Shown here piece by piece: positions 7,962 through 14,736 of a stretch of 22,621 nt of DNA. The stretch lies in the NCBI GenBank assembly GCA_001310715.1, contig BAXV01000057.1, positions 1 through 22,621 of the forward strand, read 5' to 3'. A model generated the notes under the pieces. That model saw only the letters and a program-made list of their open reading frames with translations. It made no database searches and was not told where the DNA came from. A program made the translations under genes and the position numbers. Each line of letters begins with the position of its first letter. Positions within the stretch are counted from its first letter, which is position 1. The stretch comes from Pseudovibrio sp. JCM 19062 (GTDB lineage: Bacteria; Pseudomonadota; Alphaproteobacteria; Rhizobiales; Stappiaceae).

Positions 7962-8244
7962 ATATCAATTCCACCGATAATTCGATCAACGTATCGACGG
8001 ATTTTTCATCCGAACAATTGCGCGACTTCATTGAGCAAGTGCGGCCAGTGCTTTCTCATCTCCCAGAAGATAGCCAAGAGATCGTGGCAGCGCAGCTTAT
8101 CGCCATTGAAGAAGAAGCTGACAAACCAACCCCCGCTAAGATGCGGTTCTTTCAGCGCTTCAATCCATCAAGTCGGTTGCTGAGGGCGCGGGAGGAAACC
8201 TCGTTGCGGCAGGCATCATTAGCCTGATCAGGTCGCTGTGTTAA
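7958..8244 (+). CDS. Partner hypothetical protein, hydrophobic C-terminus (one frameshift)
   Basis: GTG 7958 overlaps the previous stop by four bases. The N-terminus (NINSTDNSINVST) is a polar repeat-like strand region, followed by helices (SEQLRDFIEQVRPVLSHL, DSQEIVAAQLIAIEEEAD). As written it ends at 8227 with a basic tail. Shifting frame near 8140 instead gives AVLSALQSIKSVAEGAGGNL followed by VAAGIISLI and a stop at 8242-8244. This Gly/Ala-rich hydrophobic end is typical of such pairs, so the restored form is likely real (about 95 residues). Function unknown; possibly a membrane-associated partner of the preceding protein. Confidence 0.6.
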
Positions 8245-8321
8245 TCAATGTGAATCCAAACTGGTTGAAACACGGGTAAGGTGATCTGAGACAACAACCG
8301 AAGCTTGATCGCTAAACACAG

Positions 8322-8334
8322 TCCAACAAAGCAG
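8322..8334 (+). repeat. Degenerate array box, TCCAACAAAGCAG
   Basis: Lies in the 154-base gap between the paired genes and the gene at 8399, preceded by AG as most boxes are. Three mismatches to the consensus; it is not a ribosome site here. The rest of this gap shows no gene. Confidence 0.3.
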
Positions 8335-8398
8335 CAAACTATAGGGGTTTATTCTTGTGTGTATATTGATTTCAGAAAGTTAACTGAGGAGCAGAACT

Positions 8399-9208
8399 GT
8401 GACAAATCGATTTTTAGTCGATGATTTTGCAGCAGCAGATGCATTCGTGAAAGTGCTGCCTCCGATGATTAAACGAGAGCGGTTTAGTATCGACATTTTG
8501 ACAAACAAAGCAAAAACATGGTCGCCTGAGCATGTTGTTCTTGCCGAGGTTGAGGGAAAAATTGTCGCTATGGCTGATGCGTTTTATAGTGACGAAAAAG
8601 AGGCGGCTAACGGAAGCTTAGTAGCACTGAGAGGACATGGGGCCTACGCTTTGCAAGCACTCTTGAAACTAAAGAGGGAGTTTCCTTCTCAACATTGGCA
8701 ATCTTGCTTGCGTGAACCAACTGCTGCAACGGTCGGTATTTCATTTAGGTTCTTTGACGCAACTTATGACCAAGCGACATGGGAAATCTCCCAAGTACTT
8801 ATGGAGCGATTGGGGCCGGATCCCCGGTTGCAACCAACCCCAATTATCGCAAATCAGAGCCTGCTGAAGCACTTTGATCTCCCCCCTGTATCACGAATGG
8901 ATATGCAGCTAAAGAAGGAGATCGTCGCGACCGCGTTGGCCCCATCCGCCGATAATCATTTGCATGTTAATGGAAGTGTCCTTGATGCATCGAGCTTGAT
9001 GGCACTGTCGTTCGATATTGCCAATATTCCTTATAAGGTCAGGCAAAATGTCACTAGACTTATGATCGTTGGTATGGGGGCACTAGCGCCACAGATAGGA
9101 GATCCTGCTGCAGTGAAAAGAATAGTGAAGCCGCGTTTCTTATCCAAGTACCGGAGTGGGCTAGAGAGTTATCTGAATAGCCAACTAACATTTGATGGGT
9201 GTCCATAA
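8399..9208 (+). CDS. Hypothetical protein upstream of a trypsin-like peptidase
   Basis: 269 residues, not recognised. GTG 8399 is preceded by GAGGAG at a suitable distance. The protein is soluble and alpha/beta-like with no transmembrane segment. It has a central helix-rich part (GHGAYALQALLKLKREF), a QVLMERLGPDPRLQPTPII stretch and a C-terminal helix. The stop codon lies inside the next array box (CCATAA), so box, stop and the next gene's ribosome site are fused. The arrangement suggests a two-gene module with the peptidase 15 bases downstream; its role could be substrate, sensor or regulator of the peptidase. Confidence 0.65.
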   Translation: MTNRFLVDDFAAADAFVKVLPPMIKRERFSIDILTNKAKTWSPEHVVLAEVEGKIVAMADAFYSDEKEAANGSLVALRGHGAYALQALLKLKREFPSQHWQSCLREPTAATVGISFRFFDATYDQATWEISQVLMERLGPDPRLQPTPIIANQSLLKHFDLPPVSRMDMQLKKEIVATALAPSADNHLHVNGSVLDASSLMALSFDIANIPYKVRQNVTRLMIVGMGALAPQIGDPAAVKRIVKPRFLSKYRSGLESYLNSQLTFDGCP

Positions 9209-9214
9209 AAGGAG
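9202..9214 (+). repeat. Array box, TCCATAAAAGGAG, overlapping a stop codon
   Basis: Exact copy. Its TAA ends the preceding 269-residue gene and its AAAAGGAG is the Shine-Dalgarno of the peptidase gene (ATG 9224). Confidence 0.85.
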
Positions 9215-9223
9215 GAATTGATC

Positions 9224-9996
9224 ATGTCTGTAATTGAGTGGCAACAGACAACGCAAGAGATTGCTGATATTATGCTGAAGCACACACGGCCCTTCGTAAC
9301 AGCTCTCAGCACTGAGACGTCCGACAAGGTCCGTCTCGTAGGCACCGGTTCGTTTCTCGATACAGGGAACAAGCAGCTTCTACTGACTTGTGAACATGTA
9401 GCCCGCGATCAGCCAATGCATTTCTGTTTTAGTGGATCAGATGATGTCTTTAAGCTGCCAGGGCCGTGGACCATGGATAGTCATCCCATCGATGCAGCGT
9501 ATGCCCAGGTTAACTTGTCTCCGCTTTCCGCTCAACAGCACCGAGCTCAAGCTATTCCATTAGCACGTTTCGCAGAACAGCATAAGACCATAGAAAAGGC
9601 GGAACTTTTGTTCTTTAGAGGGTTTGCAGGCGAAAACGCACACTACGGTTTTGGAGTTCATCAAACGAACGGTACTGGGTACTGTTCCCAAGAAAAGGAA
9701 GGTACTGGGGATAAAGAAAATTTTGAAATTTTTTGGGAGCCCGATCAAACACAGTTCACACAAAATACCCCAACCGAAGCTCAAAGAGAGATAAAGTTTG
9801 AAGATGCCCGTGGCTACAGTGTTCTCTTGTTTGGAATACGCGATATCTTGAAATCACCCGTCAGGGTGAGCGTGCTTGGACCCCAAACGATGCTGTTGTG
9901 ACTGGGCTACTTAGGCGCTGGGACCCAGATACTAAAACGCTTTTAGTATGGCGGATCGAATGTTTTAATGCATGGTACCGATCAAAAGACAGCTAG
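9224..9996 (+). pseudogene. Trypsin-like serine peptidase (frameshift right after the catalytic serine)
   Basis: S1-like fold. GTGSFLDTGNKQLLLTCEHVA carries the catalytic His58 and HPIDAAYAQV carries Asp90. The restored ARGYSGSLVWN carries Ser199. As written the frame leaves after GYS at about 9820 because one G of GTGG is missing, and it ends at 9901 in unrelated sequence. With the G restored it runs to TAG 9994-9996 (about 257 residues) with a basic, Trp-rich tail (LLRRWDPDTKTLLVWRIEC). There is no signal peptide, so it should act in the cytoplasm, as do the trypsin-like peptidases associated with bacterial defence and phage-response operons. ATG 9224 is preferred over TTG 9218 because of its spacing from the box. 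Confidence 0.78.
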
Positions 9997-10014
9997 TCTT
10001 ACACAGGGCGACAG

Positions 10015-10111
10015 GCCAGCGCTAACCGCGGGAACCTCACCAAGTCAGTGTTGACCGCGGCAAGTTCAGGAGCTAGTGCCGCGGCAATAACCGCGGAGTC
10101 CATAAAAGGAG
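10015..10111 (+). repeat. GC-rich boundary repeat B, ending in an exact array box
   Basis: 97 bp, near-identical to repeat A but with a single 29-bp unit (10019-10047), then the diverged unit, TGCCGCGGCA, and GGAGTCCATAAAAGGAG (box 10099-10111). No forward gene follows; the reverse-strand gene ends three bases later. B therefore marks the right edge of the array. A and B are direct repeats bracketing the genes at 7636-9996. Confidence 0.9.
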
Positions 10112-10113
10112 CG

Positions 10114-10419
10114 TCAAAGCCCCAACGATGCTTCAATCATTGAAACATACTTTGATGCTTCTGATTTTCTCAAGCCCGGATTGGGTTGTGATAGCGCTCG
10201 CTCGATGCCAGCTCGTAGCATTTTGCCTTTTTCAATATGCTGCTCGATAAAATCGAGTACTTCATTCAACTGCGGCCCTCTTGGGTCTGTTTCATCGCAA
10301 TTCATCGCTGAAACCCGTAAAATAATAAGGACATCCTGAAGGCCATCAGCCACAACAAGGCCTTCTGACCAATCTCCACCAAATGCGACATTGCTCAATT
10401 GTTTCTTGCGTTCTACCAT
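10114..10419 (-). CDS. Hypothetical small protein, divergent from the polymerase, SOS-box promoter
   Basis: 101 residues starting at ATG 10417-10419 (MVERKKQLSNVAFGGDW). The frame is open further upstream, but that would run through the LexA box and the polymerase start. All-alpha, charged C-terminal half (LDFIEQHIEKGKMLRAGI, SEASKYVSMIEASLGL), no membrane segment. Not recognised. The LexA site lies immediately ahead of its start codon, so it should be induced with the polymerase. Its TGA/TCA end is two bases from the array edge. Confidence 0.65.
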   Translation of the reverse strand: MVERKKQLSNVAFGGDWSEGLVVADGLQDVLIILRVSAMNCDETDPRGPQLNEVLDFIEQHIEKGKMLRAGIERALSQPNPGLRKSEASKYVSMIEASLGL

Positions 10420-10421
10420 GG

Positions 10422-10436
10422 GAACAAAATAAGAAC
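10422..10436. promoter_or_regulatory. LexA (SOS) box, GAAC-N7-GAAC
   Basis: GAAC AAAATAA GAAC is an exact match to the alphaproteobacterial LexA operator (GTTC-N7-GTTC on the other strand). It lies between two divergent genes, 2 bases from the reverse start and 34 bases before the polymerase start, so it can repress both. Confidence 0.85.
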
Positions 10437-10470
10437 ATGAGCGAGAGAAAGCAAGCTGGTAGGAATTGCA

Positions 10471-11670
10471 ATGACCGCTTTTAAGACCCTCTACATTGAT
10501 ATGAACAGCTTCTTTGCATCTGTTGAACAACAGATCGAACCCGCCCTACGCGGTAAGCCCGTTGGGATTACGGCTGTAGATGCAAATAGCGGCTGCGTGG
10601 TAGCCGCTTCCTATGAAGCCAAGGCATATGGAGTTAAAACCGGCACACGAGTTTATGAGGCTCGGCAGCGATGCCCGCAGATCCAGTTCCGGCCCAGTCG
10701 CCATAAGCTATATGTGAAAGTGAACCAAAAGATTGCCCGCGTTCTGGATAGCCTAGCTGAATTAGAGCGTGTCAGATCGATTGACGAATTCCAAGTTGTT
10801 TTGGGTGGCAGAACAGCCGAACGTGAAAACGCTTTGGCTCTTGGGCGTCAGTTGAAGAATGCGATATTGACTGAAGTTGGCTCCGAGTTACGCTGCTCAA
10901 TCGGCATTGGCCCCAATCAGCTTTTGGCCAAGATTGCAGGAAAGTTGGAGAAGCCAGACGGTTTGCAATGGCTCTCACCAGAAAATATGCCGGATCGTTT
11001 GAGCGACCTTAATCTTGATGATTTACCGGGGATTTCGAAAGGAATATACCAGCGGCTTTTTAAAGCGCGTATATATGACATACCCTCCCTATATAATCTC
11101 GACCCGCGTCACGCCCGTTTGATATGGCACTCAGTCGAAGGTGAGCGGTTTGTACGGGCGTTGCAGGGAGAAGATATCCCGCTGCCAGAAACTAAGCGTC
11201 ACGGTTATGGGAATTCAAAAGTCCTCGCACCGCAGTATCGTGTCGCCAGTCAAGCCAGATTGGTTGGTCGCTGGCTTGTAGAAAAAGCCGCCGAACGACT
11301 GCGCCGTGATGGGTATTGTGCAAGACGCTTCAGCCTGCAGCTTCGTTTCTTACCGTCTGGTGGTTGGTCGCAAAAACAAACCTGCGTTGCTTCACAAGAC
11401 ACAGCATTGTTTTTGGATATCTATGAACAGCTTTGGCAACAGATGGCGAAGCGCCGACCCTATCTCATTGGCTCGGTATCAGTTCAACTAGCAGATGTCC
11501 TGCCCCTTGAAGAACGAACAGGGGAACTCTTCACGCCGCTGGAGGCAGGGAAAGCCAACAGTAAGGAAAAACTGGCGACAATCGTGGATAGGATAAATCG
11601 GAAGTATAATAGCCGGATGGTACATTTCGGTGTTCACCACGCTCATCCCGGCTTTTTTGAGAAGGGATAG
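10471..11670 (+). CDS. Y-family (DinB/UmuC-like) translesion DNA polymerase
   Basis: Intact, 399 residues. The palm carries YIDMNSFFASVEQQ (metal-binding Asp10). VAASYEAKAYGVKTG follows, then SIDEF near residue 103 with the second acidic pair. ELRCSIGIGPNQLLAKIAGKLEKPDG follows that, and a helix-hairpin-helix segment near 185 (LDDLPGISKG). The little-finger part follows and the protein ends in HPGFFEKG. The usual SIDEAF of DinB/UmuC is SIDEF here, one residue short. No clear beta-clamp peptide is visible at the C-terminus. ATG 10471 has AGGAA upstream. Plasmid-borne and under a LexA box, it should provide damage-induced mutagenic synthesis. It may also help copy damaged plasmid DNA after transfer (inference). 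Confidence 0.93.
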   Translation: MTAFKTLYIDMNSFFASVEQQIEPALRGKPVGITAVDANSGCVVAASYEAKAYGVKTGTRVYEARQRCPQIQFRPSRHKLYVKVNQKIARVLDSLAELERVRSIDEFQVVLGGRTAERENALALGRQLKNAILTEVGSELRCSIGIGPNQLLAKIAGKLEKPDGLQWLSPENMPDRLSDLNLDDLPGISKGIYQRLFKARIYDIPSLYNLDPRHARLIWHSVEGERFVRALQGEDIPLPETKRHGYGNSKVLAPQYRVASQARLVGRWLVEKAAERLRRDGYCARRFSLQLRFLPSGGWSQKQTCVASQDTALFLDIYEQLWQQMAKRRPYLIGSVSVQLADVLPLEERTGELFTPLEAGKANSKEKLATIVDRINRKYNSRMVHFGVHHAHPGFFEKG

Positions 11671-11926
11671 AACACACTAAACACCGTCTGCCGCTGTGTC
11701 TGCCATCAGTCCGGAATTACAAAAAAAACGTTCAGAGCTGGAGAGAGATCGATCTGTCTAGTGCTATCCGTCATCTGGGCAGCATTATGCCTTGTGTAGG
11801 CGTCTGCCCGATAAACTGCCCGAGGGCTTGGTGCAAATTGATTGAGCGCATCTGAAGAGGAACTGAAACAACTTACGGATTTTCAGGTTCGTCAAATCGA
11901 AGAAAGCCGCCAAATCAACCTATGCT
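11671..11926. other. Intergenic stretch without a convincing gene
   Basis: Only very short frames (a GTG frame at about 11696 of 20 codons and a TTG frame at about 11840 of 33 codons) with poor ribosome sites. No terminator hairpin with a T-run is evident after the polymerase. Possibly remnants. Confidence 0.4.
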
Positions 11927-12256
11927 TTGACGCAAGAGCCTAGGTTTCTTGCAAGTTTCGAGCTGCAGTCAGAACCACTTAAGTTAAAGGCTATGCCTCA
12001 AATGTCATACGTACTTTTTTCTCTACTCTTTGGAATTGAATCTCTGTTCTTCTATTTGTTGATCGCCTATATAGAAGGGCGCAAACAGAGCGTTACCTTT
12101 TATTTTAAGGGCAGATCGCGAACAATTTATATTGTCGGTATAGCCGGAATTCTCGCGTTGTGGTCCAGGTCTGAAATTCTTTCTATTGTCTTGGTCTCGA
12201 TGGCAGTTTTGGTCCAGATGTGGAACCTGAATGCAGTTGTCGGAAAACGGATATGA
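11927..12256 (+). CDS. Small inner-membrane protein, unknown
   Basis: The long frame opens at TTG 11927 (109 residues), but ATG 11993 or 12002 would give about 85 and are just as credible; AAAGG lies close before 11993. The hydrophobic segments YVLFSLLFGIESLFFYLLI and IVGIAGILAL plus ILSIVLVSMAVLVQMW predict two or three membrane helices, separated by a basic loop (EGRKQSVTFYFKGRSR). Unrecognised; no partner is obvious. The 157 bases after it hold no gene. Confidence 0.5.
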   Translation: MTQEPRFLASFELQSEPLKLKAMPQMSYVLFSLLFGIESLFFYLLIAYIEGRKQSVTFYFKGRSRTIYIVGIAGILALWSRSEILSIVLVSMAVLVQMWNLNAVVGKRI

Positions 12257-12458
12257 CGTTTATGGTTATGGCGAATAGGCGGAAGTTGCTATTGGCCCAG
12301 TGACCAACTCAAGGAGTTATCCGGATCTATTACACACTAGCTGTGTGAACTTGGTCGAGGGTTCTTCGTTTTTTCGGACATTTCTTCTCTTGATAGGGAA
12401 GCAGCCCCAACTTCTATCTTTTATTTTCCGGGCATAAAGCAAACTCAGCAAAGCGGTG

Positions 12459-12501
12459 TGGTAAGTTCAGTTTGGTTATTATACCAAACGTGAACTTACC
12501 A
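12459..12501. repeat. 43-bp near-perfect inverted repeat
   Basis: TGGTAAGTTCA and TTTGGT on the left mirror ACCAAA and TGAACTTACCA on the right, around the six-base centre TATTAT. Two asymmetries (one base left, two right) are the only interruptions. No T-run flanks it on either strand, so it is not a standard terminator. It lies downstream of the reverse-strand operon's last gene. Confidence 0.85.
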
Positions 12502-12540
12502 CTGAGATGTTTCTCTGCCTCGCGCACGTACTCTTTGGCG

Positions 12541-12765
12541 CTAAGCCTTGATGTTTTCTTCGTGTTCAATAAGCATGTCGTGATACTTTTGAGCTTCCTT
12601 ATTATTCCGCTTTGCAAGCGTCTCGTACTTGTCGCGTAGCTCTTCAGCTACTTTCAATTTGGCCACCAATTTTTCGCTATCAGCTTTTACAGTCTTGAAG
12701 CGTAGATGGATCTTGGTCGTTACAAGAATTGATGCAAACAAAAGGAGGATGAGTAGGAACGTCAT
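12541..12765 (-). CDS. Single-pass membrane protein with coiled coil, 74 residues
   Basis: MTFLLILLLFASILVTTKIHL gives one N-terminal membrane helix. The rest is a charged heptad-like coiled coil (KADSEKLVAKLKVAEELRDK, KRNNKEAQKYHDMLIEHEE). A good Shine-Dalgarno (AGGAGAC) lies before ATG 12763-12765. It is the last gene of the reverse-strand operon, 62 bases after the preceding stop. The shape is that of holin/Rz-like or plasmid surface-exclusion small proteins, but nothing fixes a function. Confidence 0.65.
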   Translation of the reverse strand: MTFLLILLLFASILVTTKIHLRFKTVKADSEKLVAKLKVAEELRDKYETLAKRNNKEAQKYHDMLIEHEENIKA

Positions 12766-12827
12766 TGTGTGTCTCCTATGGAGCCGAAGATCGGACTACT
12801 TTGTAAGGCTGTTGGATTTGATTTGAG

Positions 12828-13282
12828 CTATGCCATCAGTATGGGTAAGACGCTGCTGAGAAAGCCAATTAACCCGAGCGCCAACCCCACTACCCCAAGA
12901 CGTACTGAGAGCTGTGTAGGAAGGTCCTTATGGTTCCAGAACCAAGAGTACACTTCCCACTGTGATGCCCTGCGGGCTGAAGTTCGCATGTCTCTTTAAA
13001 CTTGATCCCGAGAGCATCAACTCCGTCATAGTCCAAGCCTATTGCTGATTTTTTGATTGAGTATGTTCCCGCATTCCCCATCGCATAGCGGATGACGCGC
13101 TGATTGTTTTGTGTATTTACAATCACGACTGGTTCCCGCCTGAAAAATTTGGCTGGATTTTGCCGGTTGCTGTCGATCAACGTATTGTTGAACCTAACAA
13201 TCGAATGATGAAGCCCACTATCTTGTTCAGATAAACGAACAACATGGTCGAGCATTGCGGGGGTGCTTCTTGATATGATCAT
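12828..13282 (-). pseudogene. Hypothetical protein with C-terminal membrane helix (one frameshift), leader L1
   Basis: ATG 13280-13282. The first 107 residues (MIISRSTPAMLDHVVRLSEQ, PAKFFRREPVVIVNTQNN, IGLDYDGVDALGIKFKE) read without damage. Near 12975 a lost base diverts the frame. With it restored the sequence continues RRASQWEVYSWFWNHKDLP and then LSVRLGVVGLALGLIG to TAG at 12828-12830, about 151 residues. The restored protein looks like an uncharacterised plasmid family with a soluble N-terminus and a C-terminal membrane anchor, as far as I can recall. TTGGAG six bases before ATG is the ribosome site and lies within the structured leader L1. Confidence 0.65.
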
Positions 13283-13288
13283 CTATAA

Positions 13289-13336
13289 CTCCAACTGGAG
13301 CTGGATGCATTCCCCTTGCCGGGATATGCACCCAGC
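13289..13336 (-). promoter_or_regulatory. Structured 5' leader L1 (candidate translational switch)
   Basis: On the reverse strand the arm GCTGGGTGCAT (13326-13336) pairs with ATGCATCCAGC (13300-13310), 11 pairs with one G-U, enclosing an inner CCC/GGG hairpin. Downstream, TTGGAG (13289-13294), the Shine-Dalgarno, can instead pair with the TCCA of the 3' arm or with the adjacent CTCC. Same architecture as L2-L4. Confidence 0.7.
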
Positions 13337-13361
13337 GGGGATCTTAATTAAGGAACTCGCG

Positions 13362-13736
13362 TCACTTTAAAACTGACCGTTCTTTGTCGACATAGAGCAC
13401 CTCACGTTTTGGTTCTGACTTCTTTTTGATTCCAATCCGAACCATTGAACTTTCTTCTGCGATTTGAAGACCAAAGCGAAATTCTGGTTCTTCTGAACCA
13501 ATTCTCTCACCCTGATAAATCTTGATCTCGATGAGTTCCATGGCTGCGAGACTGGTCGTGACAGTCCATGGGATCACATCCAGGTCGTAAGGTAACAACC
13601 TGAAGTATTGTTCCACCTTGTGAGGCTGTGGTTTTGAACCTTCGAGTAGGCTCGCGGCCAAAGACATAGCTCGTTGAACATCTGCTTTTGTTTTTGGATA
13701 CTCGTTCGGTTGATCTTGAGTGTTTGAATTAGACAT
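13362..13736 (-). CDS. Hypothetical protein with leader L2
   Basis: 124 residues from ATG 13734-13736 (MSNSNTQDQPNEY). The upstream extension of the frame would run through the leader hairpin and is rejected. Polar N-terminus, helical region (ADVQRAMSLAASLLEG), then mixed alpha/beta (YFRLLPYDLDVIPWTVTTSL). No signal peptide or membrane helix. AAGGAAA precedes the ATG. Not recognised. It sits in the reverse-strand operon between two other leader-controlled genes. Confidence 0.6.
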   Translation of the reverse strand: MSNSNTQDQPNEYPKTKADVQRAMSLAASLLEGSKPQPHKVEQYFRLLPYDLDVIPWTVTTSLAAMELIEIKIYQGERIGSEEPEFRFGLQIAEESSMVRIGIKKKSEPKREVLYVDKERSVLK

Positions 13737-13790
13737 GGTGCGTTTCCTTGAAAAAAATGGATGCACCAGCCCTGTTGGGTGATGCACCCA
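13737..13790 (-). promoter_or_regulatory. Structured 5' leader L2 (candidate translational switch)
   Basis: TGGGTGCA (13783-13790) pairs with TGCATCCA (13758-13765), one G-U, around a CCC-AACA-GGG inner hairpin. Alternatively GGTGCATCC can pair with GGAAACGCACC, which contains the Shine-Dalgarno and abuts the ATG (13737-13747). TTGGGTG/CACCCAA offers a further competing hairpin. Confidence 0.7.
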
Positions 13791-13800
13791 ACGGGTTTGA

Positions 13801-13824
13801 AAAGCTTCAATTATTAAGCTTTTA
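13801..13824. terminator. Weak AAAAGCTT inverted repeat between operon genes
   Basis: AAAAGCTT and AAGCTTTT flank an 8-base loop. The stem is AT-rich, with short T-stretches outside. It could attenuate transcription between 13846 and leader L2, or be a processing site. Confidence 0.3.
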
Positions 13825-13845
13825 GTTTATTGTTTGAGCATCCAA

Positions 13846-14196
13846 TTAATTCGGATGGTCAATGTCGAAACCATGATCAAGTAAGGGCCACCCACGGCGT
13901 GTTAGAATGCCGATAACACTGAGCTGCCCACCTTGTGGTGTTGTAAACGAGACATGGTATACGCGTTCGGAGGGAGGTAAATCCCCGTCTGTAGTGGTCA
14001 CTTCGATATTGCACGCTTTGAGTATCGCGCCAAAACCGGCATGAGCCATTTTCTCCGTGGCATATCTTGTAAGTCGTTTAGCTAGGCCAGTGCTGATGTG
14101 ACCACAATTCAACAACTCGATATTTGGTTTGTTGTGCAAATCATTCCAGCTGGTCTTAATTTTCTTGAAGCTTGTTGTGTTGATCATTTCATTCAT
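13846..14196 (-). CDS. Hypothetical protein, coupled to the DUF2958 gene
   Basis: 116 residues from ATG 14194-14196, three bases after the DUF2958 stop (TAGACTATG); ATG 14185-14187 is also possible. N-terminal basic helix (FKKIKTSWNDLHNKP), middle GLAKRLTRYATEKMAHAGFG, and a C-terminal beta-rich VYHVSFTTPQGGQLSVIGIL ending in RRGWPLLDHGFDIDH. Looks like a small soluble alpha/beta protein. Not recognised; it shares translation, and hence leader L3 control, with its neighbour. Confidence 0.6.
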   Translation of the reverse strand: MNEMINTTSFKKIKTSWNDLHNKPNIELLNCGHISTGLAKRLTRYATEKMAHAGFGAILKACNIEVTTTDGDLPPSERVYHVSFTTPQGGQLSVIGILTRRGWPLLDHGFDIDHPN

Positions 14197-14199
14197 AGT

Positions 14200-14645
14200 C
14201 TAAGCGGCCTCGGACGCTTCTTCGAGCGCACTGCGCTCATTGATTTCATCTTGAGCCTGTTTCAGCTTTACATCGCACTCAGTGATCTCCTGAGTCGTGC
14301 GACTGGCTTCTGCATAGACAGATATTGGATACTTGCCATTGAACCAGATATCGCGTTCAACTGGCAGTAGCTTCTTGAGCCTTGGTGAAGACTTTCAAGT
14401 TCGGATATTCGGACGTAACCCAACTCCGGGCTTCCCAGACCTAAATCACAAAGACCAAATGCTAGATCTGTATCGTCTGGCATCACCTCCGTGAGGATCC
14501 AAGTTGCGCGAGCATTGGGTGTAAAGAGCTTTGCAGCAGGTATCTGATCAAGTGATCCTGGCTCTGCTTGCATGGCTTGTTTCTTGCCATTGGCAAGAAG
14601 TATTTTGTGTACGGCCTTGCTGAGAAGTTTGCTGTAATTATTCAT
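14200..14645 (-). pseudogene. DUF2958 protein (one frameshift), leader L3
   Basis: ATG 14643-14645 is preceded by GGAGACAGG. The body matches DUF2958: KLFTPNARATWILTEVMPDD and DTDLAFGLCDLGLGSPELGY, then VRISELESL. A lost base near 14382 throws the frame. Restored, it continues PRLKKLLPVERDIWFNGKYP, ISVYAEASRTTQEITE and a helical tail to TAG at 14200-14202, about 148 residues. DUF2958 proteins are common on alphaproteobacterial plasmids and integrative elements beside other anti-restriction or maintenance-type genes; their function is unknown. Confidence 0.82.
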
Positions 14646-14647
14646 TC

Positions 14648-14695
14648 CTGTCTCCATTAAAAGTTGGGACAGTACCCCTCAGGGACGCTGCCCCA
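14648..14695 (-). promoter_or_regulatory. Structured 5' leader L3 (candidate translational switch)
   Basis: TGGGGCAG (14688-14695) pairs with CTGTCCCA (14665-14672), differing from L1/L2 on both sides of the stem, around CCC-TGAG-GGG. The alternative is CTGTCCCA with TGGAGACAG (14648-14656), eight pairs and one bulge. That sequesters GGAG, the Shine-Dalgarno of the DUF2958 gene. Confidence 0.72.
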
Positions 14696-14736
14696 GTGGG
14701 TTGAAATTGTGTGTTGTTGTTGAAGGTTAGACTAAA

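Noticed and set aside
4518..10111. Class integron with attC sites
   Set aside because: No tyrosine integrase and no GTTRRRY cores or attC-type imperfect hairpins; the neighbouring recombinase is a serine enzyme.
12414..12617. Reverse-strand frame of 67 codons at the operon end
   Set aside because: Overlaps the 74-residue gene, has no ribosome site and runs straight through the 43-bp inverted repeat. A frameshifted continuation of the 74-residue gene is possible but unsupported.
12733..12743. Another AAAAGGAG match to the array box
   Set aside because: Lies inside the reverse-strand membrane-protein gene, lacks TCCAT, and precedes no forward gene.
13737..13787. Longer N-terminus for the 13362-13736 gene
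   Set aside because: The extension would translate the conserved leader hairpin; AAGGAAA before ATG 13736 is the better start.
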